A DNA stretch of 64,000 nucleotides from Terebella lapidaria. Lineage: Eukaryota > Annelida > Polychaeta > Terebellida > Terebellidae. The stretch spans positions 39,318,120 through 39,382,119 of the forward strand of contig OX424563.1 in assembly GCA_949152475.1 (NCBI GenBank). Reading direction: 5' to 3'. A program made the translations under genes and the position numbers. Under the pieces are notes generated by a model, which was given only the letters and a program-made list of their open reading frames with translations, was not told the DNA's origin and made no database searches. Positions 28,359-42,700 of the stretch are shown in pieces (positions within the stretch are counted from its first letter, which is position 1; each line of letters begins with the position of its first letter).

Positions 28359-28551
28359 TACGATGGACATGCGACGCTCCACTGTACGATGGACATGTTA
28401 CGCTCCACCGTACGATGGACATGCGACGCTCCATCGTACGATGGACATGGGATGCTCCACCGTATGATGGACATGTGACACTCCGCTGTACGATGGACAT
28501 GCGACGCTCCACTGTACGATGGACATGTTACGCTCCACCGTACGATGGACA
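20318..28551. repeat. 8.2-kb HOR block, right copy of the long-range duplication
   Basis: This is the partner of 905-9320 and keeps the order of every marker there. It holds its own version of the 1.3-kb tandem pair at 22,993-24,343 and 24,344-25,642. The first of these is 1351 bp rather than 1299 because a 52-bp dimer (one CACCGTACG and one CACTGTATG monomer) is present three times at 23,335-23,475 and only twice at 4093-4190. It overlaps the second copy of the 3483-bp duplication at its left end. A private change (GATCGCCATG near 24,361) occurs here only. Confidence 0.82.
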
Positions 28552-30461
28552 TCTGACGCTCCACCGTAAGATGGACATGTGACGCTCCACCGTATGATGG
28601 ACATGCAAGGCTCCACTGTACAATGGACATGTGACACTCCACCGTACGATGGACATGCGACGCTCTACCGTAGGATGGACTAGCGAAGCTCCACCGTAAG
28701 ATGGACATGTGACGCTCCACAGTACGATGGACATCTGACGCTCCACCGTACGATGGACATGTGACGCTCCACTGTAGGATGGACATGCGAGGTTCCACCG
28801 TACGATGGACATGGGATGCTCCATCGTATGATGGACATGTGACACTCCACTGTACGATGGATATGCGATGCTCCACCGTACGATGGACATGTGATGTTCC
28901 ACCGTACGATGGACATCTGACGCTCCACCGTAGGATGGACATGTGACGCTCCACCGTACGATGGACATGTGATGCTCCACCGTACGATGGACATGGGATG
29001 CTCCACCATACGATGGACATGAGATGCTCCACCATACGATGGACATGCTATGCTCCACCGTACGATGGACATTTGACGCTCCACCGTACGATGGACATGA
29101 GACGCTCCACCGTACGATGGACATGTGACGCTATACTGAATGATGGACATGCGAGGCTCCACCGTAAGATGGACATGTGACGCTTCACCGTATGATGGAC
29201 ATGCGACGCTCAATCGTACGATGGACATGGGATGCTCCACCGTATGATGGACATGTGACGCTCCAATGTATGATGGACATGTGACGCTCCACCGTACGAT
29301 GGACATGTGACGCTCCACTGTATGATGGAAATGCAAAGCTCCACTGTACGATGGACATGTGACGCTCCACCGTACGATGGACATACCAGGCTCCATCGTA
29401 AGATGGACATGTGACGCTCCACTGTACAATGGACATGTGACGCTCCACCGTATGATCGACATGCAAGGCTCCACTGTACAATGGACATGTGACACTCCAC
29501 CGTACGATGGACATGCGATGCTCTACCGTAGGATGGACTAGCGAAGCTCCACCGTAAGATGGACATGTGACGCTCCACAGTACGATGGACATCTGACGCT
29601 CCACCGTACGATGGACATGCTATTCTCCAGCGTACGATAGACATGTGACACTCCACCGTACGATGGACATGGGACGCTCCACCGTATAATGGACATGTGA
29701 CGCTCCACCGTACGATGGACATGAGACGCTCCACCGTATATGGACATGTGACGCTCCACCGTACGATGGACATGTGACGCTCCACTGTATGATGGACATG
29801 CAAAGCTCCACTGTACGATGGACATGTGACGCTCCACCGTACGATGGACATACGAGGCTCCACCGTAAGATGGACATGTGACGCTCCACCGTATGATGGA
29901 CATGCAAGGCTCCACTGTACAATGGACATGTGACACTCCACCGTACGATGGACATGCGACGCTCTACCGTAGGATGGACTAGCGAAGCTCCACCGTAAGA
30001 TGGACATGTGACGCTCCACAGTACGATGGACATCTGACGCTCCACCGTACGATGGACATGTGATGCTCCACTGTACGATGGACATGCGATGCTCCACTGT
30101 ACGACGGACATGTGACGCTCCACTGTAGGATGGACATGCGAGGTTCCACCGTACGATGGACATGGGATGCTCCATCGTATGATGGACATGTGACACTCCA
30201 CTGTACGATGGATATGCGATGCTCCACCGTACGATGGACATGTGATGTTCCACCGTACGATGGACATCTGACGCTCCACCGTAGGATGGACATGTGACGC
30301 TCCACCGTACGATGGACATGTGATGCTCCACCGTACGATGGACATGGGATGCTCCACCATACGATGGACATGAGATGCTCCACCATACGATGGACATGCT
30401 ATGCTCCACCGTACGATGGACATTTGACGCTCCACCGTACGATGGACATGAGACGCTCCAC
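28552..30461. repeat. Mosaic HOR segment with a 1299/1351-bp internal repeat
   Basis: After the long-range block ends, 28,552-29,110 recurs at about 29,850-30,461. The shift is 1299 at first and 1351 later, because the second copy carries an extra 52-bp dimer near 30,060-30,110. CACTGTAGGATGG at about 28,768 and 30,119, and paired CACCATACG monomers near 29,000 and 30,350, mark both copies. The material between (29,110-29,850) resembles the 39.3-40.0-kb type of HOR, with CTATACTGAATG, CTCAATCG and GTATATGG (29,736). The order of these pieces is not found elsewhere in the window. Confidence 0.7.
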
Positions 30462-33019
30462 CGTACGATCGACATGCGATGCTTCACAGTACGATTGACA
30501 TGTGATGCTCCACTGTACGATGGACATCTAACGCTCCACCATACGATGGACATGAGATGCTCCACCGTACGATGGACATGTGACGCTCCACCGAATGATG
30601 GACATGCGAGGTTCCACCGTAAGATGGACATGTGACGCTCCATCGTACGATAGACATGCGATGCTCCACCGTACGATGGACATGTGATGCTCCACTGTAC
30701 AATGGACATGTGACGCTCCACCGTATGATGGACATGCAAGGCTCCACTGTACCATGGACATGTGACACTCCACCGTACGATGGACATGCGACGCTCTACC
30801 GTAGGATGGACTAGCGAAGCTCCACCGTAAGATGGACATGTGACGCTCCACCGTACGATGGACATCTGACGCTCCACCGTACGATGGACATGCTATGCTC
30901 CAGCGTACGATAGACATGTGACGCTCCACCGTACGATGGACATGGGACGCTACACCATATAATGGACATGTGACGCTCCACCGTACGATGGACATGAGAC
31001 GCTCCACCGTATATGGACATGTGACGCTCCACCGTACGATGGACATGTGACGCTCCACTGTATGATGGACATGCAAAGCTCCACTGTACGATGGACATGT
31101 GACGCTCCACCGTACGATGGACATACGAGGCTCCACCGTAAGATGGACATGTGACGCTCCACTGTACAATGGACATGTGACGCTCCACCGTATGATGGAC
31201 ATGCAAGGCTCCACTGTACAATGGACATGGGACGCTCCACCGAATGATGGACATGCGAGGCTCCACCATAAGATGGACATGTGACGCTCCACCGTACGAT
31301 GGACATGCGACACTCCACCGTACGATGGACATGTGACGCTCCACCGAAGGATGGACATGTGATGCCCCACCGAAGGATGGACATGCGAGGCTCCACTGTA
31401 AGATGGACATGTTATGCTCCACCGTACGATGGACATGTGATGCTCCACCGTACGATGGACATGGGATGCTCCATCGTACGATGGACATGTGATGCTCCAC
31501 CATACGATGGACATGCTATGCTCTACCATACGATGGACATGTGACGCTCCACCGTACGATGGACATGAGACGCTCCACCGTACGATCGACATGCGATGTT
31601 TCACAGTACGATTGACATGTGATGCTCCACTGTACGATGGACATCTAACGCTCCACCATACGATGGACATGAGATGCTCCACCGTACGATGGACATGTGA
31701 CGCTCCACCGAATGATGGACATGCGAGGTTCCACCGTAAGATGGACATGTGACGCTCCACTGTACAATGGACATGTGACGCTCCACCGTATGATGGACAT
31801 GCAAGGCTCCACTGTACAATGGACATGTGACACTCCACCGTACGATGGACATGCGACGCTCTACCGTAGGATGGACTAGCGAAGCTCCACCGTACGATGG
31901 ACATGTGACGCTCCACTGTACAATGGACATGTGACGCTCCACCGTATGATGGACATGCAAGGCTCCACTGTACAATGGACATGTGACACTCCACCGTACG
32001 ATGGACATGCGACGCTCTACCATAGGATGGACTAGCGAAGCTCCACCGTAAGATGGACATCTGACGCTCCACCGTACGATGGACATGTGATGCTCCACTG
32101 TACGATGGACATGTGACGCTCCAACGTACGATGGACATGGGACGCTCCAATGTACGATGGACATGCGACGCTCCACTGTACGATGGACATGCGATGCTCC
32201 ACTGTACGACGGACATGTGACGCTCCACCTTACGATGGACATCTGATGCTCCACTGTACGATCGGCATGTGATGCTCCACTGTACAATGCACATGTGACG
32301 CTCCACCGTATGATGGACATGCAAGGCTCCACTGTACAATGGACATGTGACACTCCACCGTACGATGGACATGCGACGCTCTACCGTAGGATGGACTAGC
32401 GAAGCTCCACCGTAAGATGGACATGTGACGCTCCACAGTACGATGGACATCTGACGCTCCACCGTACGATGGACATGTGATGCTCCACTGTACGATGGAC
32501 ATGTGACGCTCCACCGTACGATGGACATGGGACGCTCCAATGTACGATGGACATGCGACGCTCCACTGTACGATGGACATGCGATGCTCCACTGTACGAC
32601 GGACATGTGACGCTCCACTGTATGATGGACATGCGAGGTTCCACCGTACGATGGACATGGGATGCTCCATCGTACGATGGACATGTGACGCTCCACCGTA
32701 CGATCGACATGCGATGCTCCACCGTACGATGGACATGTGATGCTCCATCGTACGATGGACATCTGACGCTCCACCGTACGATGGACATGCTATGCTCCAC
32801 CGTACGATGGACATGTGACGCTCCACCGTACGATGGACATGGGACGCTCCACCGTACAATGGACATGTGACGCTCCATCGTACGATGGACATGTGACGCT
32901 ATACTGAATGATGGACATGCGAGGCTCCACCGTAAGATGGACATGTGACGCTCCACCGTATGATGGACATGCGACGCTCAATCGTACGATGGACATGGGA
33001 TGCTCCACCGTATGATGGA
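30462..33019. repeat. HOR segment combining 9.7-kb-type and 34-kb-type units, with internal losses
   Basis: The left part (30,484 to about 31,420) follows the order at 9665 to about 10,590. Compared with 34,270-34,660 it lacks seven monomers (182 bp) near 31.43 kb, and it lacks a further dimer near 31,750. A 52-bp dimer containing CTCAATCG is doubled at 32,969-33,072. The longest reverse-strand open frame in the window (30,528-32,774) falls here only because these losses removed stop-bearing monomers. No gene is present. Confidence 0.7.
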
Positions 33020-36000
33020 CATGCGACGCTCAATCGTACGATGGACATGGGATGCTCCACCGTATGATGGACATGTGACGCTCCACCGTACGATGGACAT
33101 GTGACGCTCCAATGTATGATGGACATGTGACGCTCCACCGTACGATGGACATGTGACGCTCCACTGTATGATGGAAATGTAAAGCTCCACTGTACGATGG
33201 ACATGTGACGCTCCACCGTACGATGGACATACGAGGCTCCATCGTAAGATGGACATGTGACGCTCCACTGTACAATGGACATGTGACGCTCCACCGTATG
33301 ATGGACATGCAAGGCTCCACTGTACAATGGACATGTGACACTCCACCGTACGATGGACATGCGACGCTCTACCGTAGGATGGACTAGCGAAGCTCCACCG
33401 TAAGATGGACATGTGACGCTCCACAGTACGATGGACATACGAGGCTCCACCGTAAGATGGACATGTGACGCTCCACCGTACGATAGACATGCGATGCTCC
33501 ACCGTACGATGGACATGTGATGCTCCACTGTACAATGGACATGTGACGCTCCACCGTATGATGGACATGCAAGGCTCCACTGTACAATGGACATGTGACA
33601 CTCCACCGTACGATGGACATGCGACGCTCTACCGTAGGATGGACTAGCGAAGCTCCACCGTAAGATGGACATGTGACGCTCCACCGTACGATGGACATCT
33701 GACGCTCCACCGTACGATGGACCTGCTATGCTCCAGCGTACGATAGACATGTGACGCTCCACCGTACGATGGACATGCGACGCTCTACCGTAGGATGGAC
33801 TAGCGAAGCTCCACCGTAAGATGGACATGTGACGCTCCACCGTACGATGGACATCTGACGCTCCACCGTACGATGGACATGCTATGCTCCAGCGTACGAT
33901 AGACATGTGACGCTCCACCGTACGATGGACATGGGACGCTCCACCGTATAATGGACATGTGACGCTCCACCGTACGATGGACATGAGACGCTCCACCGTA
34001 TATGGACATGTGACGCTCCACCGTACGATGGACATGTGACGCTCCACTGTATGATGGACATGCAAAGCTCCACTGTACGATGGACATGTGACGCTCCACC
34101 GTACGATGGACATACGAGGCTCCACCGTAAGATGGACATGTGACGCTCCACTGTACAATGGACATGTGACGCTCCACCGTATGATGGACATGCAAGGCTC
34201 CACTGTACAATGGACATGGGACGCTCCACCGAATGATGGACATGCGAGGCTCCACCATAAGATGGACATGTGACGCTCCACCGTACGATGGACATGCGAC
34301 GCTCCACCGTACGATGGACATGTGACGCTCCACCGAAGGATGGACATGTGATGCTCCACCGAAGGATGGACATGCGAGGCTCCACAGTAAGATGGACATG
34401 TTATGCTCCACCGTACGATGGACATGCGACGCTCCATCGTACGATGGACATGGGATGCTCCACCGTATGATGGACATGTGACACTCCACTGTACGATGGA
34501 TATGCGATGCTCCACCGTACGATGGACATGTGATGTTCCACCGTACGATGGACATCTGACGCTCCACCGTAGGATGGACATGTGACGCTCCACCGTACGA
34601 TGGACATGTGATGCTCCACCGTACGATGGACATGGGATGCACCATCGTACGATGGACATGTGATGCTCCACCATACGATGGACATGCTATGCTGTACCAT
34701 ACGATGGACATGTGACGCTCCACCGTACGATGGACATGAGACGCTCCACCGTACGATCGACATGCGATGTTTCACAGTTCGATTGACATGTGATGCTCCA
34801 CTGTACGATGGACATCTAACGCTCCACCATACGATGGACATGAGATGCTCCACCGTACGATGGACATGTGACGCTCCACCGAATGATGGACATGCGAGGT
34901 TCCACCGTAAGATGGACATGTGACGCTCCACCGTACGATAGACATGCGATGCTCCACCGTACGATGGACATGTGACGCTCCACTGTACAATGGACAAGTG
35001 ACGCTCCACCGTATGATATACATGCAAGGCTCCACTGTACAATGGACATGTGACACTCCACCGTACGATGGACATGCGACGCTCTACCGTAGGATGGACT
35101 AGCGAAGCTCCACCGTACGATGGACATGTGACGCTCCACTGTACAATGGACATGTGACGCTCCACCGTATGATGGACATGCAAGGCTCCACTGTACAATG
35201 GACATGTGACACTCCACCGTACGATGGACATGCGACGCTCTACCGTAGGATGGACTAGCGAAGCTCCACCGTAAGATGGACATCTGACGCTCCACCGTAC
35301 GATGGACATGTGATGCTCCACTGTACGATGGACATGTGACGCTCCACCGTACGATGGACATGGGACGCTCCAATGTACGATGGACATGCGACGCTCCACT
35401 GTACGATGGACATGCGATGCTCCACTGTACGACGGACATGTGACGCTCCACCTTACGATGGACATCTGACGCTCCACTGTACGATCGGCATGTGATGCTC
35501 CACTGTACAATGCACATGTGACGCTCCACCGTATGATGGACATGCAAGGCTCCACTGTACAATGGACATGTGACACTCCACCGTACGATGGACATGCGAC
35601 GCTCTACCGTAGGATGGACTAGCGAAGCTCCACCGTAAGATGGACATGTGACGCTCCACAGTACGATGTAAATCTGACGCTCCACCGTACGATGGACATG
35701 TGATGCTCCACTGTACGATGGACATGTGATGCTCCACCGTACGATGGACATGGGACGCTCCAATGTACGATGGACATGCGACGCTCCACTGTACGATGGA
35801 CATGCGATGCTCCACTGTACGACGGACATGTGACGCTCCACTGTATGATGGACATGCGAGGTTCCACCGTACGATGGACATGGGATGCTCCATCGTACGA
35901 TGGACATGTGACGCTCCACCGTACGATCGACATGCGATGCTCCACCGTACGATGGACATGTGATGCTCCATCGTACGATGGACATCTGACGCTCCACCGT

Positions 36001-39000
36001 ACGATGGACATGCTATGCTCCACCGTACGATGGACATGTGACGCTCCACCGTACGATGGACATGGGACGCTCCACCGTACAATGGACATGTGACGCTCCA
36101 TCGTACGATGGACATGTGACGCTATACTGAATGATGGACATGCGAGGCTCCACCGTAAGATGGACATGTGACGCTCCACCGTATGATGGACATGCGACGC
36201 TCAATCGTACGATGGACATGGGATGCTCCACCGTATGATGGACATGTGACGCTCCACCGTACGATGGACATGTGACGCTCCACTGTATGATGGACATGTG
36301 ACGCTCCACCGTACGATGGACATGTGACGCTCCACTGTATGATGGAAATGCAAAGCTCCACTGTACGATGGACATGTGACGCTCCACCGTACAATGGACA
36401 TACGAGGCTCCATCGTAAGATGGACATGTGACGCTCCACTGTACAATGGACATGTGACGCTCCACCGTATGATGGACATGCAAGGCTCCACTGTACAATG
36501 GACATGTGACACTCCACCGTACGATGGACATGTGACGCTCCACTGTATGATGGACATGCAAAGCTCCACTGTACGATGGACATGTGACGCTCCACCGTAC
36601 GATGGACATACGAGGCTCCACCGTAAGATGGACATGTGACGCTCCACCGTACGATAGACATGCGATGCTCCACCGTACGATGGACATGTGATGCTCCACT
36701 GTACAATGGACATGTGACGCTCCACCGTATGATGGACATGCAAGGCTCCACTGTACAATGGACATGTGACACTCCACCGTACGATGGACATGCGACGCTC
36801 TACCGTAGGATGGACTAGCGAAGATCCACCGTAAGATGGACATGTGACGCTCCACCGTACGATGGACATCTGACGCTCCACCGTACGATGGACCTGCTAT
36901 GCTCCAGCGTACGATAGACATGTGACGCTCCACCGTACGATGGACATGCGACGCTCTACCGTAGGATGGACTAGCGAAGCTCCACCGTAAGATGGACATG
37001 TGACGCTCCACCGTACGATGGACATCTGACGCTCCACCGTACGATGGACATGCTATGCTCCAGCGTACGATAGACATGTGACGCTCCACCGTACGATGGA
37101 CATGGGACGCTCCACCGTATAATGGACATGTGACGCTCCACCGTACGATGGACATGAGACGCTCCACCGTATATGGACATGTGACGCTCCACCGTACGAT
37201 GGACATGTGACGCTCCACTGTATGATGGACATGCAAAGCTCCACTGTACGATGGACATGTGACGCTCCACCGTACGATGGACATACGAGGCTCCACCGTA
37301 AGATGGACATGTGACGCTCCACTGTACAATGGACATGTGACGCTCCACCGTATGATGGACATGCAAGGCTCCACTGTACAATGGACATGGGACGCTCCAC
37401 CGAATGATGGACATGCGAGGCTCCACCATAAGATGGACATGTGACGCTCCACCGTACGATGGACATGCGACGCTCCACCGTACGATGGACATGTGACGCT
37501 CCACCGAAGGATGGACATGTGATGCTCCACCGAAGGATGGACATGCGAGGCTCCACAGTAAGATGGACATGTTATGCTCCACCGTACGATGGACATGCGA
37601 CGCTCCATCGTACGATGGACATGGGATGCTCCACCGTATGATGGACATGTGACACTCCACTGTACGATGGATATGCGATGCTCCACCGTACGATGGACAT
37701 GTGATGTTCCACCGTACGATGGACATCTGACGCTCCACCGTAGGATGGACATGTGACGCTCCACCGTACGATGGACATGTGATGCTCCACCGTACGATGG
37801 ACATGGGATGCACCATCGTACGATGGACATGTGATGCTCCACCATACGATGGACATGCTATGCTGTACCATACGATGGACATGTGACGCTCCACCGTACG
37901 ATGGACATGAGACGCTCCACCGTACGATCGACATGCGATGTTTCACAGTTCGATTGACATGTGATGCTCCACTGTACGATGGACATCTAACGCTCCACCA
38001 TACGATGGACATGAGATGCTCCACCGTACGATGGACATGTGACGCTCCACCGAATGATGGACATGTGAGGTTCCACCGTAAGATGGACATGTGACGCTCC
38101 ACCGTACGATAGACATGCGATGCTCCACCGTACGATGGACATGTGACGCTCCACTGTACAATGGACAAGTGACGCTCCACCGTATGATATACATGCAAGG
38201 CTCCACTGTACAATGGACATGTGACACTCCACCGTACGATGGACATGCGACGCTCTACCGTAGGATGGACTAGCGAAGCTCCACCGTACGATGGACATGT
38301 GACGCTCCACTGTACAATGGACATGTGACGCTCCACCGTATGATGGACATGCAAGGCTCCACTGTACAATGGACATGTGACACTCCACCGTACGATGGAC
38401 ATGCGACGCTCTACCGTAGGATGGACTAGCGAAGCTCCACCGTAAGATGGACATCTGACGCTCCACCGTACGATGGACATGTGATGCTCCACTGTACGAT
38501 GGACATGTGACGCTCCACCGTACGATGGACATGGGACGCTCCAATGTACGATGGACATGCGACGCTCCACTGTACGATGGACATGCGATGCTCCACTGTA
38601 CGACGGACATGTGACGCTCCACCTTACGATGGACATCTGACGCTCCACTGTACGATCGGCATGTGATGCTCCACTGTACAATGCACATGTGACGCTCCAC
38701 CGTATGATGGACATGCAAGGCTCCACTGTACAATGGACATGTGACACTCCACCGTACGATGGACATGCGACGCTCTACCGTAGGATGGACTAGCGAAGCT
38801 CCACCGTAAGATGGACATGTGACGCTCCACAGTACGATGGACATCTGACGCTCCACCGTACGATGGACATGTGATGCTCCACTGTACGATGGACATGTGA
38901 TGCTCCACCGTACGATGGACATGGGACGCTCCAATGTACGATGGACATGCGACGCTCCACTGTACGATGGACATGCGATGCTCCACTGTACGACGGACAT

Positions 39001-39702
39001 GTGACGCTCCACTGTATGATGGACATGCGAGGTTCCACCGTACGATGGACATGGGATGCTCCATCGTACGATGGACATGTGACGCTCCACCGTACGATCG
39101 ACATGCGATGCTCCACCGTACGATGGACATGTGATGCTCCATCGTACGATGGACATCTGACGCTCCACCGTACGATGGACATGCTATGCTCCACCGTACG
39201 ATGGACATGTGACGCTCCACCGTACGATGGACATGGGACGCTCCACCGTACAATGGACATGTGACGCTCCATCGTACGATGGACATGTGACGCTATACTG
39301 AATGATGGACATGCGAGGCTCCACCGTAAGATGGACATGTGACGCTCCACCGTATGATGGACATGCGACGCTCAATCGTACGATGGACATGGGATGCTCC
39401 ACCGTATGATGGACATGTGACGCTCCACCGTACGATGGACATGTGACGCTCCACTGTATGATGGACATGTGACGCTCCACCGTACGATGGACATGTGACG
39501 CTCCACTGTATGATGGAAATGCAAAGCTCCACTGTACGATGGACATGTGACGCTCCACCGTACAATGGACATACGAGGCTCCATCGTAAGATGGACATGT
39601 GACGCTCCACTGTACAATGGACATGTGACGCTCCACCGTATGATGGACATGCAAGGCTCCACTGTACAATGGACATGTGACACTCCACCGTACGATGGAC
39701 AT
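33020..39702. repeat. 3171-bp-shift HOR pair (122 monomers)
   Basis: Sequence from 33,020 to 36,531 recurs 3171 bp later (122 x 26 minus 1; GTATATGG at 33,998 and 37,169). Rare variants shared by both copies are GATGCACCATCG (near 34,638 and 37,809), GCTGTACCATAC (34,692 and 37,863), CACAGTTCGATTG (34,776 and 37,947), GACAAGTGACG (34,994 and 38,165) and TATGATATACATG (near 35,008 and 38,179). Differences include two changes in one monomer at 35,669 and 35,671. Four consecutive monomers at 33,357-33,440 are replaced by different ones of equal total length at 36,528-36,611, which looks like local conversion or a separate exchange. Confidence 0.82.
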
Positions 39703-42700
39703 GCGACGCTCTACCGTAGGATGGACTAGCGAAGCTCCACCGTAAGATGGACATGTGACGCTCCACAGTACGATGGACATCTGACGCTCCACCGTACGAT
39801 GGACATGCTATGCTCCAGCGTACGATAGACATGTGACGCTCCACCGTACGATGGACATGGGACGCTCCACCGTATAATGGACATGTGACGCTCCACCGTA
39901 CGATGGACATGAGACGCTCCACCGTATATGGACATGTGACGCTCCACCGTACGATGGACATGTGACGCTCCACTGTATGATGGACATGCAAAGCTCCACT
40001 GTACGATGGACATGTGACGCTCCACCGTACGATGGACATGTGATGTTCCACCGTACGATGGACATCTGACGCTCCACCGTAGGATGGACATGTGACGCTC
40101 CACCGTACGATGGACATGTGATGCTCCACCGTACGATGGACATGGGATGCTCCATCGTACGATGGACAGGTGATGCTCCACCATACGATGGACATGCTAT
40201 GCTCCACCGTACGATGGACATTTGACGCTCCACCGTACGATGGACATGAGACGCTCCACCGTACGATCGACATGCGATGCTTCACAGTACGATTGACATG
40301 TGATGCTCCACTGTACGATGGACATCTAACGCTCCACCATACGATGGACATGAGATGCTCCACCGTACGATGGACATGTGACGCTCCACCGAATGATGGA
40401 CATGGAACGCTCCACCGTACAATGGACATGTGACGCTCCATCGTACGATGGACATGTGACGCTATACTGAATGATGGACATGCGAGGCTCCACCGTAAGA
40501 TGGACATGTGACGCTCCACCGTATGATGGACATGCGACGCTCAATCGTACGATGGACATGGGATGCTCCACCGTATGATGGACATGTGACGCTCCACCGT
40601 ACGATGGACATGTGACGCTCCACTGTATGATGGACATGTGACGCTCCACCGTACGATGGACATGTGACGCTCCACTGTATGATGGAAATGCAAAGCTCCA
40701 CTGTACGATGGACATGTGACGCTCCACCGTACAATGGACATACGAGGCTCCATCGTAAGATGGACATGTGACGCTCCACTGTACAATGGACATGTGACGC
40801 TCCACCGTATGATGGACATGCAAGGCTCCACTGTACAATGGACATGTGACACTCCACCGTACGATGGACATGCGACGCTCTACCGTAGGATGGACTAGCG
40901 AAGCTCCACCGTAAGATGGACATGTGACGCTCCACAGTACGATGGACATCTGACGCTCCACCGTACGATGGACATGCTATGCTCCAGCGTACGATAGACA
41001 TGTGACGCTCCACCGTACGATGGACATGGGACGCTCCACCGTATAATGGACATGTGACGCTCCACCGTACGATGGACATGAGACGCTCCACCGTATATGG
41101 ACATGTGACGCTCCACCGTACGATGGACATGTGACGCTCCACTGTAGGATGGACATGCAAAGCTCCACTGTACGATGGACATGTGACGCTCCACCGTACG
41201 ATGGACATGTGATGTTCCACCGTACGATGGACATCTGACGCTCCACCGTAGGATGGACATGTGACGCTCCACCGTACGATGGACATGTGATGCTCCACCG
41301 TACGATGGACATGGGATGCTCCATCGTACGATGGACAGGTGATGCTCCACCATACGATGGACATGCTATGCTCCACCGTACGATGGACATTTGACGCTCC
41401 ACCGTACGATGGACATGAGACGCTCCACCGTACGATCGACATGCGATGCTTCACAGTACGATTGACATGTGATGCTCCACTGTACGATGGACATCTAACG
41501 CTCCACCATACGATGGACATGAGATGCTCCACCGTACGATGGACATGTGACGCTCCACCGAATGATGGACATGCGAGGTTCCACCGTAAGATGGACATGT
41601 GACGCTCCACCGTACGATAGACATGCGATGCTCCACCGTACGATGGACATGTGATGCTCCACTGTACAATGGACATGTGACGCTCCACCGTATGATGGAC
41701 ATGCAAGGCTCCACTGTACAATGGACATGTGACACTCCACCGTACGATGGACATGCGACGCTCTACCGTAGGATGGACTAGCGAAGCTCCACCGTAAGAT
41801 GGACATGTGACGCTCCACAGTACGATGGACATCTGACGCTCCACCGTACGATGGACATGCTATGCTCCAGCGTACGATAGACATGTGACGCTCCACCGTA
41901 CGATGGACATGGGACGCTCCACCGTATAATGGACATGTGACGCTCCACCGTACGATGGACATGAGACGCTCCACCGTATATGGACATGTGACGCTCCACC
42001 GTACGATGGACATGTGACGCTCCACTGTATGATGGACATGCAAAGCTCCACTGTACGATGGACATGTGACGCTCCACCGTACGATGGACATACGAGGCTC
42101 CACCGTAAGATGGACATGTGACGCTCCACCGTACGATAGACATGCGATGCTCCACCGTACGATGGACATGTGATGCTCCACTGTACAATGGACATGTGAC
42201 GCTCCACCGTATGATGGACATGCAAGGCTCCACTGTACAATGGACATGTGACACTCCACCGTACGATGGACATGCGACGCTCTACCGTAGGATGGACTAG
42301 CGAAGCTCCACCGTAAGATGGACATGTGACGCTCCACCGTACGATGGACATCTGACGCTCCACCGTACGATGGACCTGCTATGCTCCAGCGTACGATAGA
42401 CATGTGACGCTCCACCGTACGATGGACATGCGACGCTCTACCGTAGGATGGACTAGCGAAGCTCCACCGTAAGATGGACATGTGACGCTCCACCGTACGA
42501 TGGACATCTGACGCTCCACCGTACGATGGACATGCTATGCTCCAGCGTACGATAGACATGTGACGCTCCACCGTACGATGGACATGTGACGCTCCACTGT
42601 ATGATGGACATGCAAAGCTCCACTGTACGATGGACATGTGACGCTCCACCGTACGATGGACATACGAGGCTCCACCGTAAGATGGACATGTGACGCTCCA

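Noticed and set aside
30528-32774. 748-codon reverse-strand open frame, and the many similar frames of 200-610 codons, as genes for a repeat protein
   Set aside because: All three reverse frames are open to similar extents with the same peptide cycle, so openness is a property of the 26-bp unit. Lengths vary by 26 codons with monomer number. Starts and stops fall wherever variant monomers supply them, and there is no non-repeat N- or C-terminal region, promoter or neighbouring gene.
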